Shown: positions 21,880 to 30,596, numbered from the stretch's first letter. The stretch: DNA of 34,342 nucleotides from CAYOVG01 sp964407285 (GCA_964407285.1 CAYOVG010000025.1:1-34342); one strand, 5' to 3'. The notes: a model not told the origin generated them from the sequence alone. Translations and numbers: made by a program.

Positions 21880-23337
21880 ATGAGAGAGATTACAAGGCTA
21901 ATACATCGAATCATCAACCGTGTGAACATCAACCTCCGGGAACCGGCGTTCGACGTCGGACCGTACCTCAAGGGACGCATTCCTCCGGAGAAGCTCACAC
22001 AGTTTTATGCATTCTACGGCCTCACGTCCCATCATCCGCTCTACTTCCATTTCAGTAACTCGAGCCTGGCGGGAAGCTACTTCCTGGGCAAGTGCATCGT
22101 GGAGCACTCGGTCCTCTACAAGAGCGACATCCGTGGAGACGAACTCAAAACGAAGGGCAGCTTGTTTCCCTGCTGCGATATGAATATCGTTCTTCATGAC
22201 GACGAAATGATACGGATCAAGGACAGTTGCCTCGTCAAAACCCTCGTTCACAATCATTCCCACGACCCCGAGAGCCCCGAGGAATTCTTCATCTTCAACA
22301 CCGTGTCCATGCACTATGCCAATATTCACGGCTCGCCCATCGAGGGGAGCTTCATGGGGCCCTTCAGCACCGTGGATCTCTCGACGGTGCACGATTGTGT
22401 GATCGGCGATTTCGCTTACATCCAGACGGGCGAACTGTCCCATCGGCAGGTGGAACGGGGGCAAATATGGATTCATGCGGAAGGGGCCTTCGATTTCCGC
22501 TACCGCTATCCGAAAGAAGTGCTCGATCGCTACATATCCATCGAGCCCGGCTCAGAGCCCAGGGGCATTTTCGTGGACTTCGTCGAGAGCAGGAAGAAGG
22601 ACTTCGAACTGGCTTTCAACACCGCCAGGTCCAAGTCTCCCATTCCCATTCCGGCGGGGGCGGCCCTCAGCCGCTACACCGTGCTCAAGGGGGATAACCG
22701 GCTCGCGGAAAATGTCCTCGTTGCGCAGAGGGCCTACCTGGAAAACGCAATCCTCGGCAAGGGCGCCAATGCCCAGGAGAATTGCTACATCATCGATTCC
22801 ACCCTTGAAGGCTGTAACGTAACCGCGCACGGCGGCAAGATCATCAACTCGCGGTTGGGGAAGAATGTCTTCGTGGGTTTCAATTCGTTCGTGCATGGGA
22901 CGGCGGATGCGCCCCTCACCATCGGTGAGGGCAGCATCGTGATGCCCCATACCATCATCGACCTCGAGGAGCCTCTCGCCATCGGGCCCGGGCAGCTCGT
23001 GTGGGGCTACATCCGCAATGCGCGGGACCTGAAGCGCAACAGTATTTCGTTGGATGACTTCGCGCGGGTTGAGGGTGCGACACAGATCGGCGATATGTGT
23101 TTCGAGGGCAGCGGAGCCAGGTTCGTGGAAGCTTTCCGGCACCGTATCGAACATATTCTGGAAGCCAACGGGGCCTACTTCAACAAAGAAACGAAGGAAA
23201 ACAGGGGCCACGCCCAGAAGAACCGCAACATATCCTTCAACACCATTCAGCCGTACCGCGAGGGCGATCTCAAGGGCATCTATCCGACCATCGATATCCG
23301 TCCGCGCGAAGCGACGCTGATGGTGGTGAACGGATAG
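21880..23337 (+). CDS. Left-handed beta-helix (hexapeptide-repeat) protein, acyltransferase-like
   Basis: The product is 485 aa. Hexapeptide-type turns run through two blocks, ~110-190 (SLFPCCDMNIVLHDDEMIRI, VHDCVIGDFAYIQTGEL) and ~280-390 (AENVLVAQRAYLENAILGKG, CNVTAHGGKIINSRLGKNVF, IGEGSIVMPHTIIDLEEPLA). These should form left-handed parallel beta-helices, as in UDP-GlcNAc acyltransferases and sugar nucleotidyltransferase tails. The N-terminal and C-terminal domains are not ones I recognise, and no catalytic His motif can be assigned. ATG 21880 has AGGAG eight bases upstream, while the earlier ATG 21838 has none. The CRP-like palindrome and 12-bp direct repeats lie just upstream. It is followed after 132 bases by the Cache sensor kinase, so it may be the first gene of that operon. 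Confidence 0.75.
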   Translation: MREITRLIHRIINRVNINLREPAFDVGPYLKGRIPPEKLTQFYAFYGLTSHHPLYFHFSNSSLAGSYFLGKCIVEHSVLYKSDIRGDELKTKGSLFPCCDMNIVLHDDEMIRIKDSCLVKTLVHNHSHDPESPEEFFIFNTVSMHYANIHGSPIEGSFMGPFSTVDLSTVHDCVIGDFAYIQTGELSHRQVERGQIWIHAEGAFDFRYRYPKEVLDRYISIEPGSEPRGIFVDFVESRKKDFELAFNTARSKSPIPIPAGAALSRYTVLKGDNRLAENVLVAQRAYLENAILGKGANAQENCYIIDSTLEGCNVTAHGGKIINSRLGKNVFVGFNSFVHGTADAPLTIGEGSIVMPHTIIDLEEPLAIGPGQLVWGYIRNARDLKRNSISLDDFARVEGATQIGDMCFEGSGARFVEAFRHRIEHILEANGAYFNKETKENRGHAQKNRNISFNTIQPYREGDLKGIYPTIDIRPREATLMVVNG

Positions 23338-23469
23338 GGGCTTTCGGCATCTCGTGGGGAGGGGGCGTCCGTCGCACAGGACTGCGCGGGATGCGCCGCA
23401 CCCGCGAGACGGCTGGAGCCGACCCGAGGAAAAGAGGGGAAGGGCGCGGGCGAGCAGAGAGAGTAAATC

Positions 23470-25200
23470 ATGAAACTGAAGGACTTGCTCAAGAAGATGT
23501 GGCTGGTGGATTTCCCGGACGACGACGATTCGGACTCTCCGGACCGCTACCGGGTGCTGCGCAGGAACATGGTGATCCTGATGATCGTGGTGACCATAGT
23601 GCCCCTCTTTTTCATGGCGGTGGTGAACTATCACCAGTACCGCGAGGCGCTGAAGGGCGAGATCATCAGTCCCTTGCGAGTGCTCGTGAACAAAACCAGG
23701 CATTCCTTCGAGCTGTTCACGGCGGAGCGGCTGTCGGCCGTCAGCTTTATCGCTTCGGCCTATTCGTTCGATCAACTGGCCGACGACAATACGCTGAACC
23801 GGATCTTCCGGGTCACCAGGCAGGAGTTCAAGGGATTCGTGGACCTGGGACTCATAGACGCTTCGGGGGTGCAGGTGAGCTACGCCGGGCCGTACGAACT
23901 CAAGGGCAAGGACTACTCGGAGCAGAGCTGGTTCCACGAAGTGCAGGTGCGGGGAACGTACATAAGCGACGTATTCATGGGATATCGCAGCTTCCCCCAC
24001 CTGGTCATCGCCGTGCAGCGGCAGACGGACGAGGGGAAACGATGGACGGTGCGGGCCACCATCGATACCGGGCGGTTCAACGAGTTGATCGCCTCCATGG
24101 GAATGGAGCCGGAGAGCGACGCCTTCCTTTTGAACAAAAGCGGCATCCTTCAGACCCCTTCCAGGCACTATGGTAAGGTGCTGGACAAGTTCTCGCTGGA
24201 CCTTCCGCCCGTGAGCTACGAGCCCAACATAGTGGAGCGGATCGATCCCTTTGGGAGAGAAGTCCTTCTCGCCTACAGTTATTTCAGTAATTCGCCGTTC
24301 GTGCTGGCGCTGGTGAAGCCTCGAAGCGAGATCATGAAAGCGTGGTATTCGCTCAAGACGGAGTTGTTTTTCCTTTTCATCCTGAGCAGCATGGTCATTT
24401 TCGTGGTGGTTTTCAGGCTCGTGGACGTGCTGGTCAATCGCATGCGGGTGAGCGACGAGAAGCGCGAGGTTGCCTACCGCGAAATGCAGCACCACCACAA
24501 GCTCAGCTCCATCGGACGTCTGGCGGCCGGGGTGGCCCATGAGATCAACAATCCCATGGCCATCATCAACGAGAAGGCGGGTCTTATGAAGGACATCATC
24601 GAGTTTTCGCCCGAATTCCCGCAACGGCAGAAGTTCATGGGACTCGCGGACGCCGTGCTGCAGTCGGTCCAGCGCTGTCGCTCGATCACGCACCGGCTCC
24701 TCGGGTTCGCCCGCCGCATGGAAGTGCAGGTGGAAGTCCTCGACGTGAACGAGGTCGTGAGGGAAACGCTTCTGTTCCTCGAGAAGGAAAGCCTTTACAG
24801 GAACATCGACCTTCAGCTCCATCTGAGCCCCGACCTCAAAATCGCTTCCGACCGCGGACAGCTCCAGCAGGTCTTCCTCAATATCATCAATAATGCATTC
24901 GGCGCCGTGGACCACGGGGGAACGATTACGGTTTCCTCCTGGGAAAAGGACCTGGACACGGTGGCCGTCGCGATCCAGGACAACGGCTGCGGCATCTCGG
25001 AAGAGAACCTGAAGCATATCTTCGAGCCCTTCTTCACGACCAAACGGGGCAACGGCACGGGGCTGGGGCTGCCCATCACCTACGGGATCGTGAAAAAACT
25101 TGGAGGGAGCATCGACGTGCAGAGCAAAGAGGGGCAGGGGACGACCATGACAGTGTATCTACCCAGAAAATGTAAGGAAATGCAGGGAGAATACGCATGA
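23470..25200 (+). CDS. Membrane sensor histidine kinase with periplasmic Cache-type domain
   Basis: The product is 576 aa. TM1 spans ~34-53, a periplasmic dCache-like sensor ~65-290 (GYRSFPHLVIAVQRQ, WTVRATIDTGRFNEL), and TM2 ~298-320. The cytosolic part has the HisKA motif LAAGVAHEINNPMAI with His357, the N-box FLNIINNAFGAVDHGG and DNGCGIS. It also has FEPFFTTKRGNGTGLGLPIT, an NtrB/PilS-like ATPase domain with every motif intact. It should autophosphorylate in response to a small extracytoplasmic ligand. The stop overlaps the start of the following receiver gene (ATGA), so the kinase-receiver pair is translationally coupled. A SulP transporter follows, which points to an anion or organic acid as the signal, by inference only. 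Confidence 0.94.
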   Translation: MKLKDLLKKMWLVDFPDDDDSDSPDRYRVLRRNMVILMIVVTIVPLFFMAVVNYHQYREALKGEIISPLRVLVNKTRHSFELFTAERLSAVSFIASAYSFDQLADDNTLNRIFRVTRQEFKGFVDLGLIDASGVQVSYAGPYELKGKDYSEQSWFHEVQVRGTYISDVFMGYRSFPHLVIAVQRQTDEGKRWTVRATIDTGRFNELIASMGMEPESDAFLLNKSGILQTPSRHYGKVLDKFSLDLPPVSYEPNIVERIDPFGREVLLAYSYFSNSPFVLALVKPRSEIMKAWYSLKTELFFLFILSSMVIFVVVFRLVDVLVNRMRVSDEKREVAYREMQHHHKLSSIGRLAAGVAHEINNPMAIINEKAGLMKDIIEFSPEFPQRQKFMGLADAVLQSVQRCRSITHRLLGFARRMEVQVEVLDVNEVVRETLLFLEKESLYRNIDLQLHLSPDLKIASDRGQLQQVFLNIINNAFGAVDHGGTITVSSWEKDLDTVAVAIQDNGCGISEENLKHIFEPFFTTKRGNGTGLGLPITYGIVKKLGGSIDVQSKEGQGTTMTVYLPRKCKEMQGEYA

Positions 25201-25571
25201 ACAACTGGAGTGTGCTCCTGGTGGACGATGAAAGGGAGTTCGTCACGACGCTCGCCGAGAGGCTTTCCCTTCGAGGTCTGGAGGTGAGGACGGCGTTCGA
25301 CGGCGAGGAATGCCTGCGCATGATCGGTGAAGCGCCGCCTCAGGTGGTGATCCTGGACATGATGATGCCGGGGACCGGCGGGATCGAGGTCCTGAAACGG
25401 ATCAGGCGCAACCATTCCGAAGTCCGGGTGATCCTGCTGAGCGGGAATACGTCGGGCGGGGACGGCGAGGAAGGAATCCGTCTCGGGGCTGTCGATTACC
25501 TGGTGAAACCCGTGCTGATAGAAGAACTCATTGGAAAAATCGCTAAGGCCGTGCAGACCCCCATGGACTGA
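25197..25571 (+). CDS. Single-domain response regulator (receiver only)
   Basis: The product is 124 aa, a complete receiver with no output domain. The acidic pair is D10-D11, the phosphoacceptor is Asp54 (VVILDMMMPG), and LLSG and YLVKPV supply the Ser/Thr and Lys positions. It overlaps the preceding Cache kinase by four bases and is its obvious partner. Without an output domain it must act by protein contact or pass phosphate onward, for instance to another domain of this operon. The SulP gene starts 29 bases later. Confidence 0.93.
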   Translation: MNNWSVLLVDDEREFVTTLAERLSLRGLEVRTAFDGEECLRMIGEAPPQVVILDMMMPGTGGIEVLKRIRRNHSEVRVILLSGNTSGGDGEEGIRLGAVDYLVKPVLIEELIGKIAKAVQTPMD

Positions 25572-25600
25572 GGGCGAGGATGAATCAAAGGAGGAATTTC

Positions 25601-27802
25601 ATGTTAGTCAAAAGCGACAGCGAGGTAGGGATTGCCGCTGGTGCACAAGAGGGTTTGATGCTGCAGATAGGCCGAAGGGTGCTTCCGTTCCTCGGATGGA
25701 TCAAGGACTTGAATGCTCAGAACATGAGGGCGGATTTCATTTCGGGCCTGACGGTGGCCCTTATTCTCATTCCCCAGTCCATGGCCTACGCCCAGCTCGC
25801 GGGAATGCCGGTCCAATACGGCCTGTATGCATCTTTGCTGCCGCCGATGCTGGCGGCCCTTTTCGGGTCGAGCCGGCAACTGGCCACCGGTCCCGTCGCC
25901 ATTGTATCGCTTATGACCTCCGCGGCGCTGAGTCCCCTGGCGACCGCGGGGAGCGAGGCGTTCGTCGCCTACGCCATTCTCCTGGCCCTCGTGGTGGGGC
26001 TTTTTCAGTTGTCGCTGGGCGTTTTGCGCCTGGGGCTCGTGGTCAATTTTCTTTCCCACCCCGTGGTAAACGGTTTTACCAACGCGGGCGCGCTGATCAT
26101 CGCCACCTCTCAGCTTTCCAAGATGTTCAATGTCTATGTGGATGGGGCGGATCACCACTACGAAACCGTTTACCGGGTGATAACGGCCGCCATCCACTAT
26201 ACGCACTGGCCCACCCTGGGGCTCGGCGTGATGGCTTTCGTCATCATGTACGGACTCAGGCGCCTCGACAAAAGAATCCCGTATGTCCTGGTCGCGGTCG
26301 TGGTCACCACGGTCATCTCCTGGGCGACGGGATACGAGAACAACACGAATGTCCCCGTCGCCGCGATCGCTTCGGCGGATGCCCGCAAGCTCATCCAGGA
26401 CTTCAATTCCGCCTCGAAGGAATACGATAAGCTGGGTGCGGAAAGGGCCGCTCTGACCGCGAAAATCGAAGAGGCGGCGGCCGCCCGCGGCGCTGCTTCA
26501 AAGGAAGCGCTGGATCTCAAACACACCGCCAACGTCATGGCCATGCGGATGGAGGAACTGAAAGCCTTGTCCGCGCGGCATCGTGCAACCATCCGGGAAC
26601 TGCTTTTCACCTCGGTCCCCGGTGCGGACGGAGCGACGGCTTTCTACCTGAACGGTCAGGAGCCCGCCGATCGGAAGGGCGACGGCCGGGTCTGGCGCGT
26701 CAAGGTCGGCAACAAGCCCTTGAAGGAAGACGGACTGACCATGATGGGCGGGGGCAGCGTGGTCGGAAGCATTCCCAGCGGACTGCCCGCCATGAAGCTT
26801 CCCAATATTGAACTGAAGATCTTCCTGCATCTTCTTCCCATCGCGGCCATCATCTCGCTGCTGGGTTTCATGGAAGCCATTTCGATCGCCAAGGCCATGG
26901 CCGCCAAGACCGGCCAGCGTCTCGACCCCAACCAGGAACTCATCGGGCAGGGAATCGCCAATATCATCGGCGCCTCCGGTCAGAGCTTTCCCGTATCCGG
27001 GTCGTTCTCCCGGTCGGCGGTGAACCTCCAGGCGGGCGCGGTGACGGGGCTGTCCAGCGTGGTTACCAGCGTTACCGTAGGGCTCGTGCTGCTCTTCCTC
27101 ACGCCGCTTCTCTACCACCTGCCGCAATCCGTTCTTGCAGCGGTCATCATGATGGCCGTCATCGGCCTTTTGAACGTCTCGGGCTTCATTCACGCGTGGA
27201 AGGCCCAGTGGTACGACGGGGTCTTTTCGGTGATCACGTTCGTGGCTACATTGATTACGGCGCCGCACCTGGACAAGGGGATCATGATCGGCGTGTTGCT
27301 GTCGCTGGGAATGTACCTCTACAAGAGCATGCGCCCCAAGGTGGCGACCCTTTCCATGTACCCCGACGAATCCTTCCAGAGCGCCAGGGACCACGGACTC
27401 CGGGAATGCAGACACATAGCCGTAATCCGCTTCGACGGGTCGCTCTTCTATGCAAACGCCGGGTATCTCGAGGACCGGATTTCCAATATGATGATGACCA
27501 TGCCGGAACTCAAACACCTGCTCATAGTCTCGCACGGCATCAACGATATGGACGCATCCGGAGAGGAAACGCTTTCCCTGATCGTTGACCGGGTGCGTAG
27601 CGCGGGATACGATATATCATTTTGCGGTGTGAACGAGAACGTGCTGGCCGTGATGAAACGCACGCACCTCTATGAGAAGATCGGGGAGGACAACCTGTTC
27701 CCCACGGTGCGGAAAGCCGTCGAGGTCATTCACCTCAGGGCCCACACGAAATGTGGCGAGGCGACCTGTCCGTTGCTTTCGGTTTGTTTCATCAAACAGT
27801 AA
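25601..27802 (+). CDS. SulP family anion transporter with STAS domain and a coiled-coil insertion
   Basis: The product is 733 aa. The SulP core begins DFISGLTVALILIPQSMAYA and GLYASLLPPMLAALFGSSRQ, with ATGPVAIVSLM and LSHPVVNGFTNAGALIIATS. It resumes after residue 385 with GSIPSGLPAMKLPNIELKIF and QGIANIIGASGQSFPVSGSF. The C-terminal STAS domain (~600-715) contains DMDASGEETL, the site that is phosphorylated in related anti-sigma antagonists. The protein carries about 130 extra residues (~252-385) in the loop where ordinary SulP members have a few. They include a Glu/Ala/Lys-rich coiled coil (SASKEYDKLGAERAALTAKI) and a small beta-rich region. The substrate may be sulfate, bicarbonate or a carboxylate. 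ATG 25601 has GGAGG at correct spacing; the upstream ATG 25580 does not. It sits within the kinase-receiver operon. Confidence 0.94.
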   Translation: MLVKSDSEVGIAAGAQEGLMLQIGRRVLPFLGWIKDLNAQNMRADFISGLTVALILIPQSMAYAQLAGMPVQYGLYASLLPPMLAALFGSSRQLATGPVAIVSLMTSAALSPLATAGSEAFVAYAILLALVVGLFQLSLGVLRLGLVVNFLSHPVVNGFTNAGALIIATSQLSKMFNVYVDGADHHYETVYRVITAAIHYTHWPTLGLGVMAFVIMYGLRRLDKRIPYVLVAVVVTTVISWATGYENNTNVPVAAIASADARKLIQDFNSASKEYDKLGAERAALTAKIEEAAAARGAASKEALDLKHTANVMAMRMEELKALSARHRATIRELLFTSVPGADGATAFYLNGQEPADRKGDGRVWRVKVGNKPLKEDGLTMMGGGSVVGSIPSGLPAMKLPNIELKIFLHLLPIAAIISLLGFMEAISIAKAMAAKTGQRLDPNQELIGQGIANIIGASGQSFPVSGSFSRSAVNLQAGAVTGLSSVVTSVTVGLVLLFLTPLLYHLPQSVLAAVIMMAVIGLLNVSGFIHAWKAQWYDGVFSVITFVATLITAPHLDKGIMIGVLLSLGMYLYKSMRPKVATLSMYPDESFQSARDHGLRECRHIAVIRFDGSLFYANAGYLEDRISNMMMTMPELKHLLIVSHGINDMDASGEETLSLIVDRVRSAGYDISFCGVNENVLAVMKRTHLYEKIGEDNLFPTVRKAVEVIHLRAHTKCGEATCPLLSVCFIKQ

Positions 27803-27838
27803 TGTTCGAGGATCATGACATAGAGAAGGAAGGACGCC

Positions 27839-29068
27839 ATGTCTGTAGTTACTCTTTTTTGCGGTTCGTACTGCCATGGGGAAGAGGTGGCGAACAGCGT
27901 CGCCGGGACCCTCGGCTACCGGCTCGTGGATGATCGGACGCTCGTTGCGGAGACCGGTTCACGCTTTCAGATCGATGAGGGAAAGATCCTCAAGGCCATT
28001 ACCGGGAAGACGTCCATTTTCAATAAATTCACCCACGAAAAGGAGCGGAGCCTGGCTTGCCTGCAGGCCGTCCTGGCGGGGATGCTGAAACGGGACAACC
28101 TGGTGTTCCTGGGGTTCGCGGGTCTGATGATCCCGCGGGAGATTTCGCATGTGCTGAAAAGCTGCATCATCGCGGATGTCAAATACCGGGCCCGCGTGGC
28201 GATGGAAAGCGGCATGCCGGAAAGGGAGGCCCTCAAGGCGGTGCACCGGGATGACGAGAGTCGCGTGTTGTGGATCGAGCACCTCTTCAAGACGAAGGAC
28301 CCATGGAACCCCGATTTCTACGACATCCTGATTCCCATGGACAAGAACAGCGTGGAATCCGCGGCGGCGGTGATTGTGGAAAACGCCCGCAAGGGGATTC
28401 TCATCCCGACGGAAGCGTCGCGCAAGGCCGTGGACGATTACGTCCTGGCTTCGGAGGTGAACCTGGTGCTTGCCCGGGAGGGGCATGAAGTGTCCACGTC
28501 CGCGAAGGACGGGACCGTTACGGTCACCATCAATAAGAACGTGTTGCGGCTTTCCGCCCTGGAGGATGAACTGAAGCGGGTCGCGGGCGCGACGCCCGGC
28601 GTCCGGAGTGTCGAAACCAGGGTCGGACCGGGATACTACCAGTCGGATATCTATCGGAGATACGATTTCGATGTGCCTCTGCCGTCCAAGGTGCTGCTGG
28701 TCGATGACGAGCGCGAGTTCGCGCAGACCCTGTCCGAGAGGCTGCAGATGCGCGATTTGGGCTCCGCGGTGGTCTATGACGGCGAATCGGCCCTTTCGGT
28801 GGTTGCGGAAGAGGAGCCCGAGGTCATGGTGCTTGACCTCAAGATGCCCGGTGTGGACGGACTCGAGGTGTTGCGCAGGGTCAAGCGGGAGCACCCCAAT
28901 GTGGAAGTTATCGTTCTGACGGGGCACGGGTCCAGGGAAATCGAAGAAGAATGCATGGCGATGGGCGCGTGCGCGTACCTGGAAAAACCGGTCGATATCG
29001 AAGCCCTGACGGCCAAGATGCAGGAAGCGTATCAGAAGATCAAGGAAAGAAAGACCCAGAGCGCATAG
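27839..29068 (+). CDS. Cytidylate-kinase-like / BON-like / receiver fusion protein
   Basis: The product is 409 aa in three parts. Residues 1-~190 resemble the cytidylate kinase-like (Cytidylate_kin2) family: a beta strand and loop (VTLFCGSYCHGEEVANSVAG), TLGYRLVDDRTLVAETGSRF, and DDESRVLWIEHLFKTKDPWN. The usual P-loop Gly-rich sequence is altered (no GSGG). Residues ~198-265 resemble a BON domain (VTVTINKNVLRLSALEDELK, then PGVRSVETRVG). Residues ~283-405 form a full receiver with D289-D290, phosphoacceptor Asp333 (VLDLKMPG) and YLEKPVD. The N-terminal kinase-like part could be the effector that phosphorylation switches. GGAAGG precedes ATG 27839. It lies 36 bases after SulP and 19 before the next kinase-like gene. 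I know no standard family with this combination. Confidence 0.85.
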   Translation: MSVVTLFCGSYCHGEEVANSVAGTLGYRLVDDRTLVAETGSRFQIDEGKILKAITGKTSIFNKFTHEKERSLACLQAVLAGMLKRDNLVFLGFAGLMIPREISHVLKSCIIADVKYRARVAMESGMPEREALKAVHRDDESRVLWIEHLFKTKDPWNPDFYDILIPMDKNSVESAAAVIVENARKGILIPTEASRKAVDDYVLASEVNLVLAREGHEVSTSAKDGTVTVTINKNVLRLSALEDELKRVAGATPGVRSVETRVGPGYYQSDIYRRYDFDVPLPSKVLLVDDEREFAQTLSERLQMRDLGSAVVYDGESALSVVAEEEPEVMVLDLKMPGVDGLEVLRRVKREHPNVEVIVLTGHGSREIEEECMAMGACAYLEKPVDIEALTAKMQEAYQKIKERKTQSA

Positions 29069-29087
29069 ACTGAATAAGGGGAATGCG

Positions 29088-29765
29088 ATGAGCGAAACGG
29101 GAACCAGGGAGGTCGCTTTGTTCGGGAGGATCACGGCAGGCTTTACCCACGAGATCAAGAATGTTCTGGCTATCGTGAAGGAGTCTTCCGGACTCATGGA
29201 GGACCTGCTGGCCATGAGCCGTGACGTTCCGTTTCCCCACAGGGACAGGTTTCTCAGGGCCCTGACGACCATCAAGGACCAGGTGCGCCGGGGGGTGGAC
29301 CTGTCCACCCGGCTGAACAGCTTCGCGCACAGCCCGGATGTGCCCGTCGCGAGTGTCGATATGCATGCCGTGATCGACCGGATGGCGGTGCTGTCCGGTC
29401 GGTTCGCGGGCATGAAGCGGGTGGAGTTGAAGGTTCAAGCGTCGCCGGAGCCCGTTATCCTCACGATCAGCGCCGTTCAACTGGAGCTTGCCCTTTTCAA
29501 GGGCATGGAATGTTGCTGGAACCATCTTGCGGGCGGCGGCGAGGTGGTGATCGCCGCCGACTTGCGGGAGGACGGCGCGACGGTGGTGAGGTTTCTTTGC
29601 AGCGCCGGCGGCGGTGGAGAGAATCAGGGAAATTTCGAGACAAAAGTGGTACAATCGGAGGAATGGCAGGTCCTGTGCGAGGTGATGGAGGTTTTGGAGG
29701 GCGAGGTCCGGTGGGGCCGGTCCGGCATGGGGTTTGAGCTGGTGTTGCCCGGGGTTCCCCGGTAA
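29088..29765 (+). CDS. Histidine kinase-like protein with degenerate ATPase domain
   Basis: The product is 225 aa, soluble. The HisKA-like start GRITAGFTHEIKNVLAIVKE keeps phosphoacceptor His21 in an HEIKN box, as in NtrB-type kinases. The region from ~95 has the length and order of a HATPase_c domain (MHAVIDRMAVLSGRFAGMKR, ISAVQLELALFKGMECCWNH, GMGFELVLPG). However, the N-box Asn residues, the DxGxG loop and the GTGLGL lid are not recognisable. It probably cannot phosphorylate itself with ATP. It may serve as a phosphotransfer or phosphatase partner for the receivers around it. The start at 29088 follows AAGGGG at good distance. The next gene begins ten bases after its stop. Confidence 0.8.
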   Translation: MSETGTREVALFGRITAGFTHEIKNVLAIVKESSGLMEDLLAMSRDVPFPHRDRFLRALTTIKDQVRRGVDLSTRLNSFAHSPDVPVASVDMHAVIDRMAVLSGRFAGMKRVELKVQASPEPVILTISAVQLELALFKGMECCWNHLAGGGEVVIAADLREDGATVVRFLCSAGGGGENQGNFETKVVQSEEWQVLCEVMEVLEGEVRWGRSGMGFELVLPGVPR

Positions 29766-29775
29766 GGAGGCGGTG

Positions 29776-30159
29776 ATGGCAGGGTTCAGCGTGCTTCTGG
29801 TGGATGACGAGGAGGAGTATATCAGGGCACTCGCCGAGCGGCTCGAAATACGGGGGCTCGATGTACGCGTGGCGTTGCGTGGGGAGCAGGCGATCGGGAT
29901 GGTGCACGAAAAGAAGCCCGATGTGATGGTGCTGGATTTGAAAATGCCGGGAATAGATGGTATGGTGGTGTTGTCACAGGTGAAAAGGATGGCGCCCGAA
30001 ATCCAGGTCATCATGGTGACCGGGCATGGCTCCGAAAAGGACCGCGAGGCGGCTCGAAGGCTGGGCGTCTTCGACTATCTCCAGAAACCGGTCGACATCG
30101 ACGTGCTCCTAAGGTCCATGAGCAGTGCCTATGAAGCGTCTAAGGAGAAGAGTGGATGA
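29776..30159 (+). CDS. Single-domain response regulator (receiver only), second
   Basis: The product is 127 aa. It is an intact receiver with D10-D11, phosphoacceptor Asp54 (VMVLDLKMPGIDG), MVTGHGSEKD and YLQKPVDID. It closely resembles the receiver end of the 27839-29068 fusion (VMVLDLKMPGVDG, GHGS, KPVDIE), so the two probably arose by duplication inside the locus. AAGGAGG precedes ATG 29776. Its stop overlaps the start of the next receiver (ATGA), so they are translated together. Confidence 0.93.
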   Translation: MAGFSVLLVDDEEEYIRALAERLEIRGLDVRVALRGEQAIGMVHEKKPDVMVLDLKMPGIDGMVVLSQVKRMAPEIQVIMVTGHGSEKDREAARRLGVFDYLQKPVDIDVLLRSMSSAYEASKEKSG

Positions 30160-30596
30160 AGATCAAAGTGCTCCTGGCGGATGATGAGAAAAGCTTTGTG
30201 GACTCGCTGGCGGAACGCCTTGAAGCCCGTGGGATTCAGGTCGCCAGGGCTTACAGCGGCGATGAAGCCCTGGAGCGGGTCTCGGAACAGGACATCGATG
30301 TCGTGGTGCTGGATATGGTAATGCCGGGCAAGGACGGCATCGAGACGTTGAATGCCTTGAAGCAGGCGAAACCCCTGGTGGAGGTCATTCTTCTCACCGG
30401 GTTCGGCACCCTGGATTCAGCCGTTGCAGCGCTACGGAGGGGGGCTTTTTACTATCTCATGAAGCCGACCGGCTTGCACGACCTGCTGGAAAACATCGTC
30501 AATGCGTACAGGCGCAAGAGCGAGCACGAAGAGCGCATAAGGCAGGCTGAAATAAAACGCATCACGGTCATGCTGAAAGAGGAGATGTCTGCCTAG
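30156..30596 (+). CDS. Single-domain response regulator with helical tail, third
   Basis: The product is 146 aa. It has D9-D10, phosphoacceptor Asp53 (VVVLDMVMPGKDG), LLTGFGTLDSAV and YLMKPTGLHDLL, all functional positions kept. After the receiver a charged helix continues (ENIVNAYRRKSEHEERIRQA and on to the end), longer than in the other two lone receivers. It may mediate dimerisation or docking. No DNA-binding domain is present. It is the last gene of the tight run; 186 bases containing a degenerate repeat then precede the YcaO gene. Confidence 0.92.
   Translation: MKIKVLLADDEKSFVDSLAERLEARGIQVARAYSGDEALERVSEQDIDVVVLDMVMPGKDGIETLNALKQAKPLVEVILLTGFGTLDSAVAALRRGAFYYLMKPTGLHDLLENIVNAYRRKSEHEERIRQAEIKRITVMLKEEMSA

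Noticed and set aside
22552..25017. 821-codon open frame on the minus strand
   Set aside because: It is a shadow of the beta-helix and sensor kinase genes, which have complete motifs on the plus strand.
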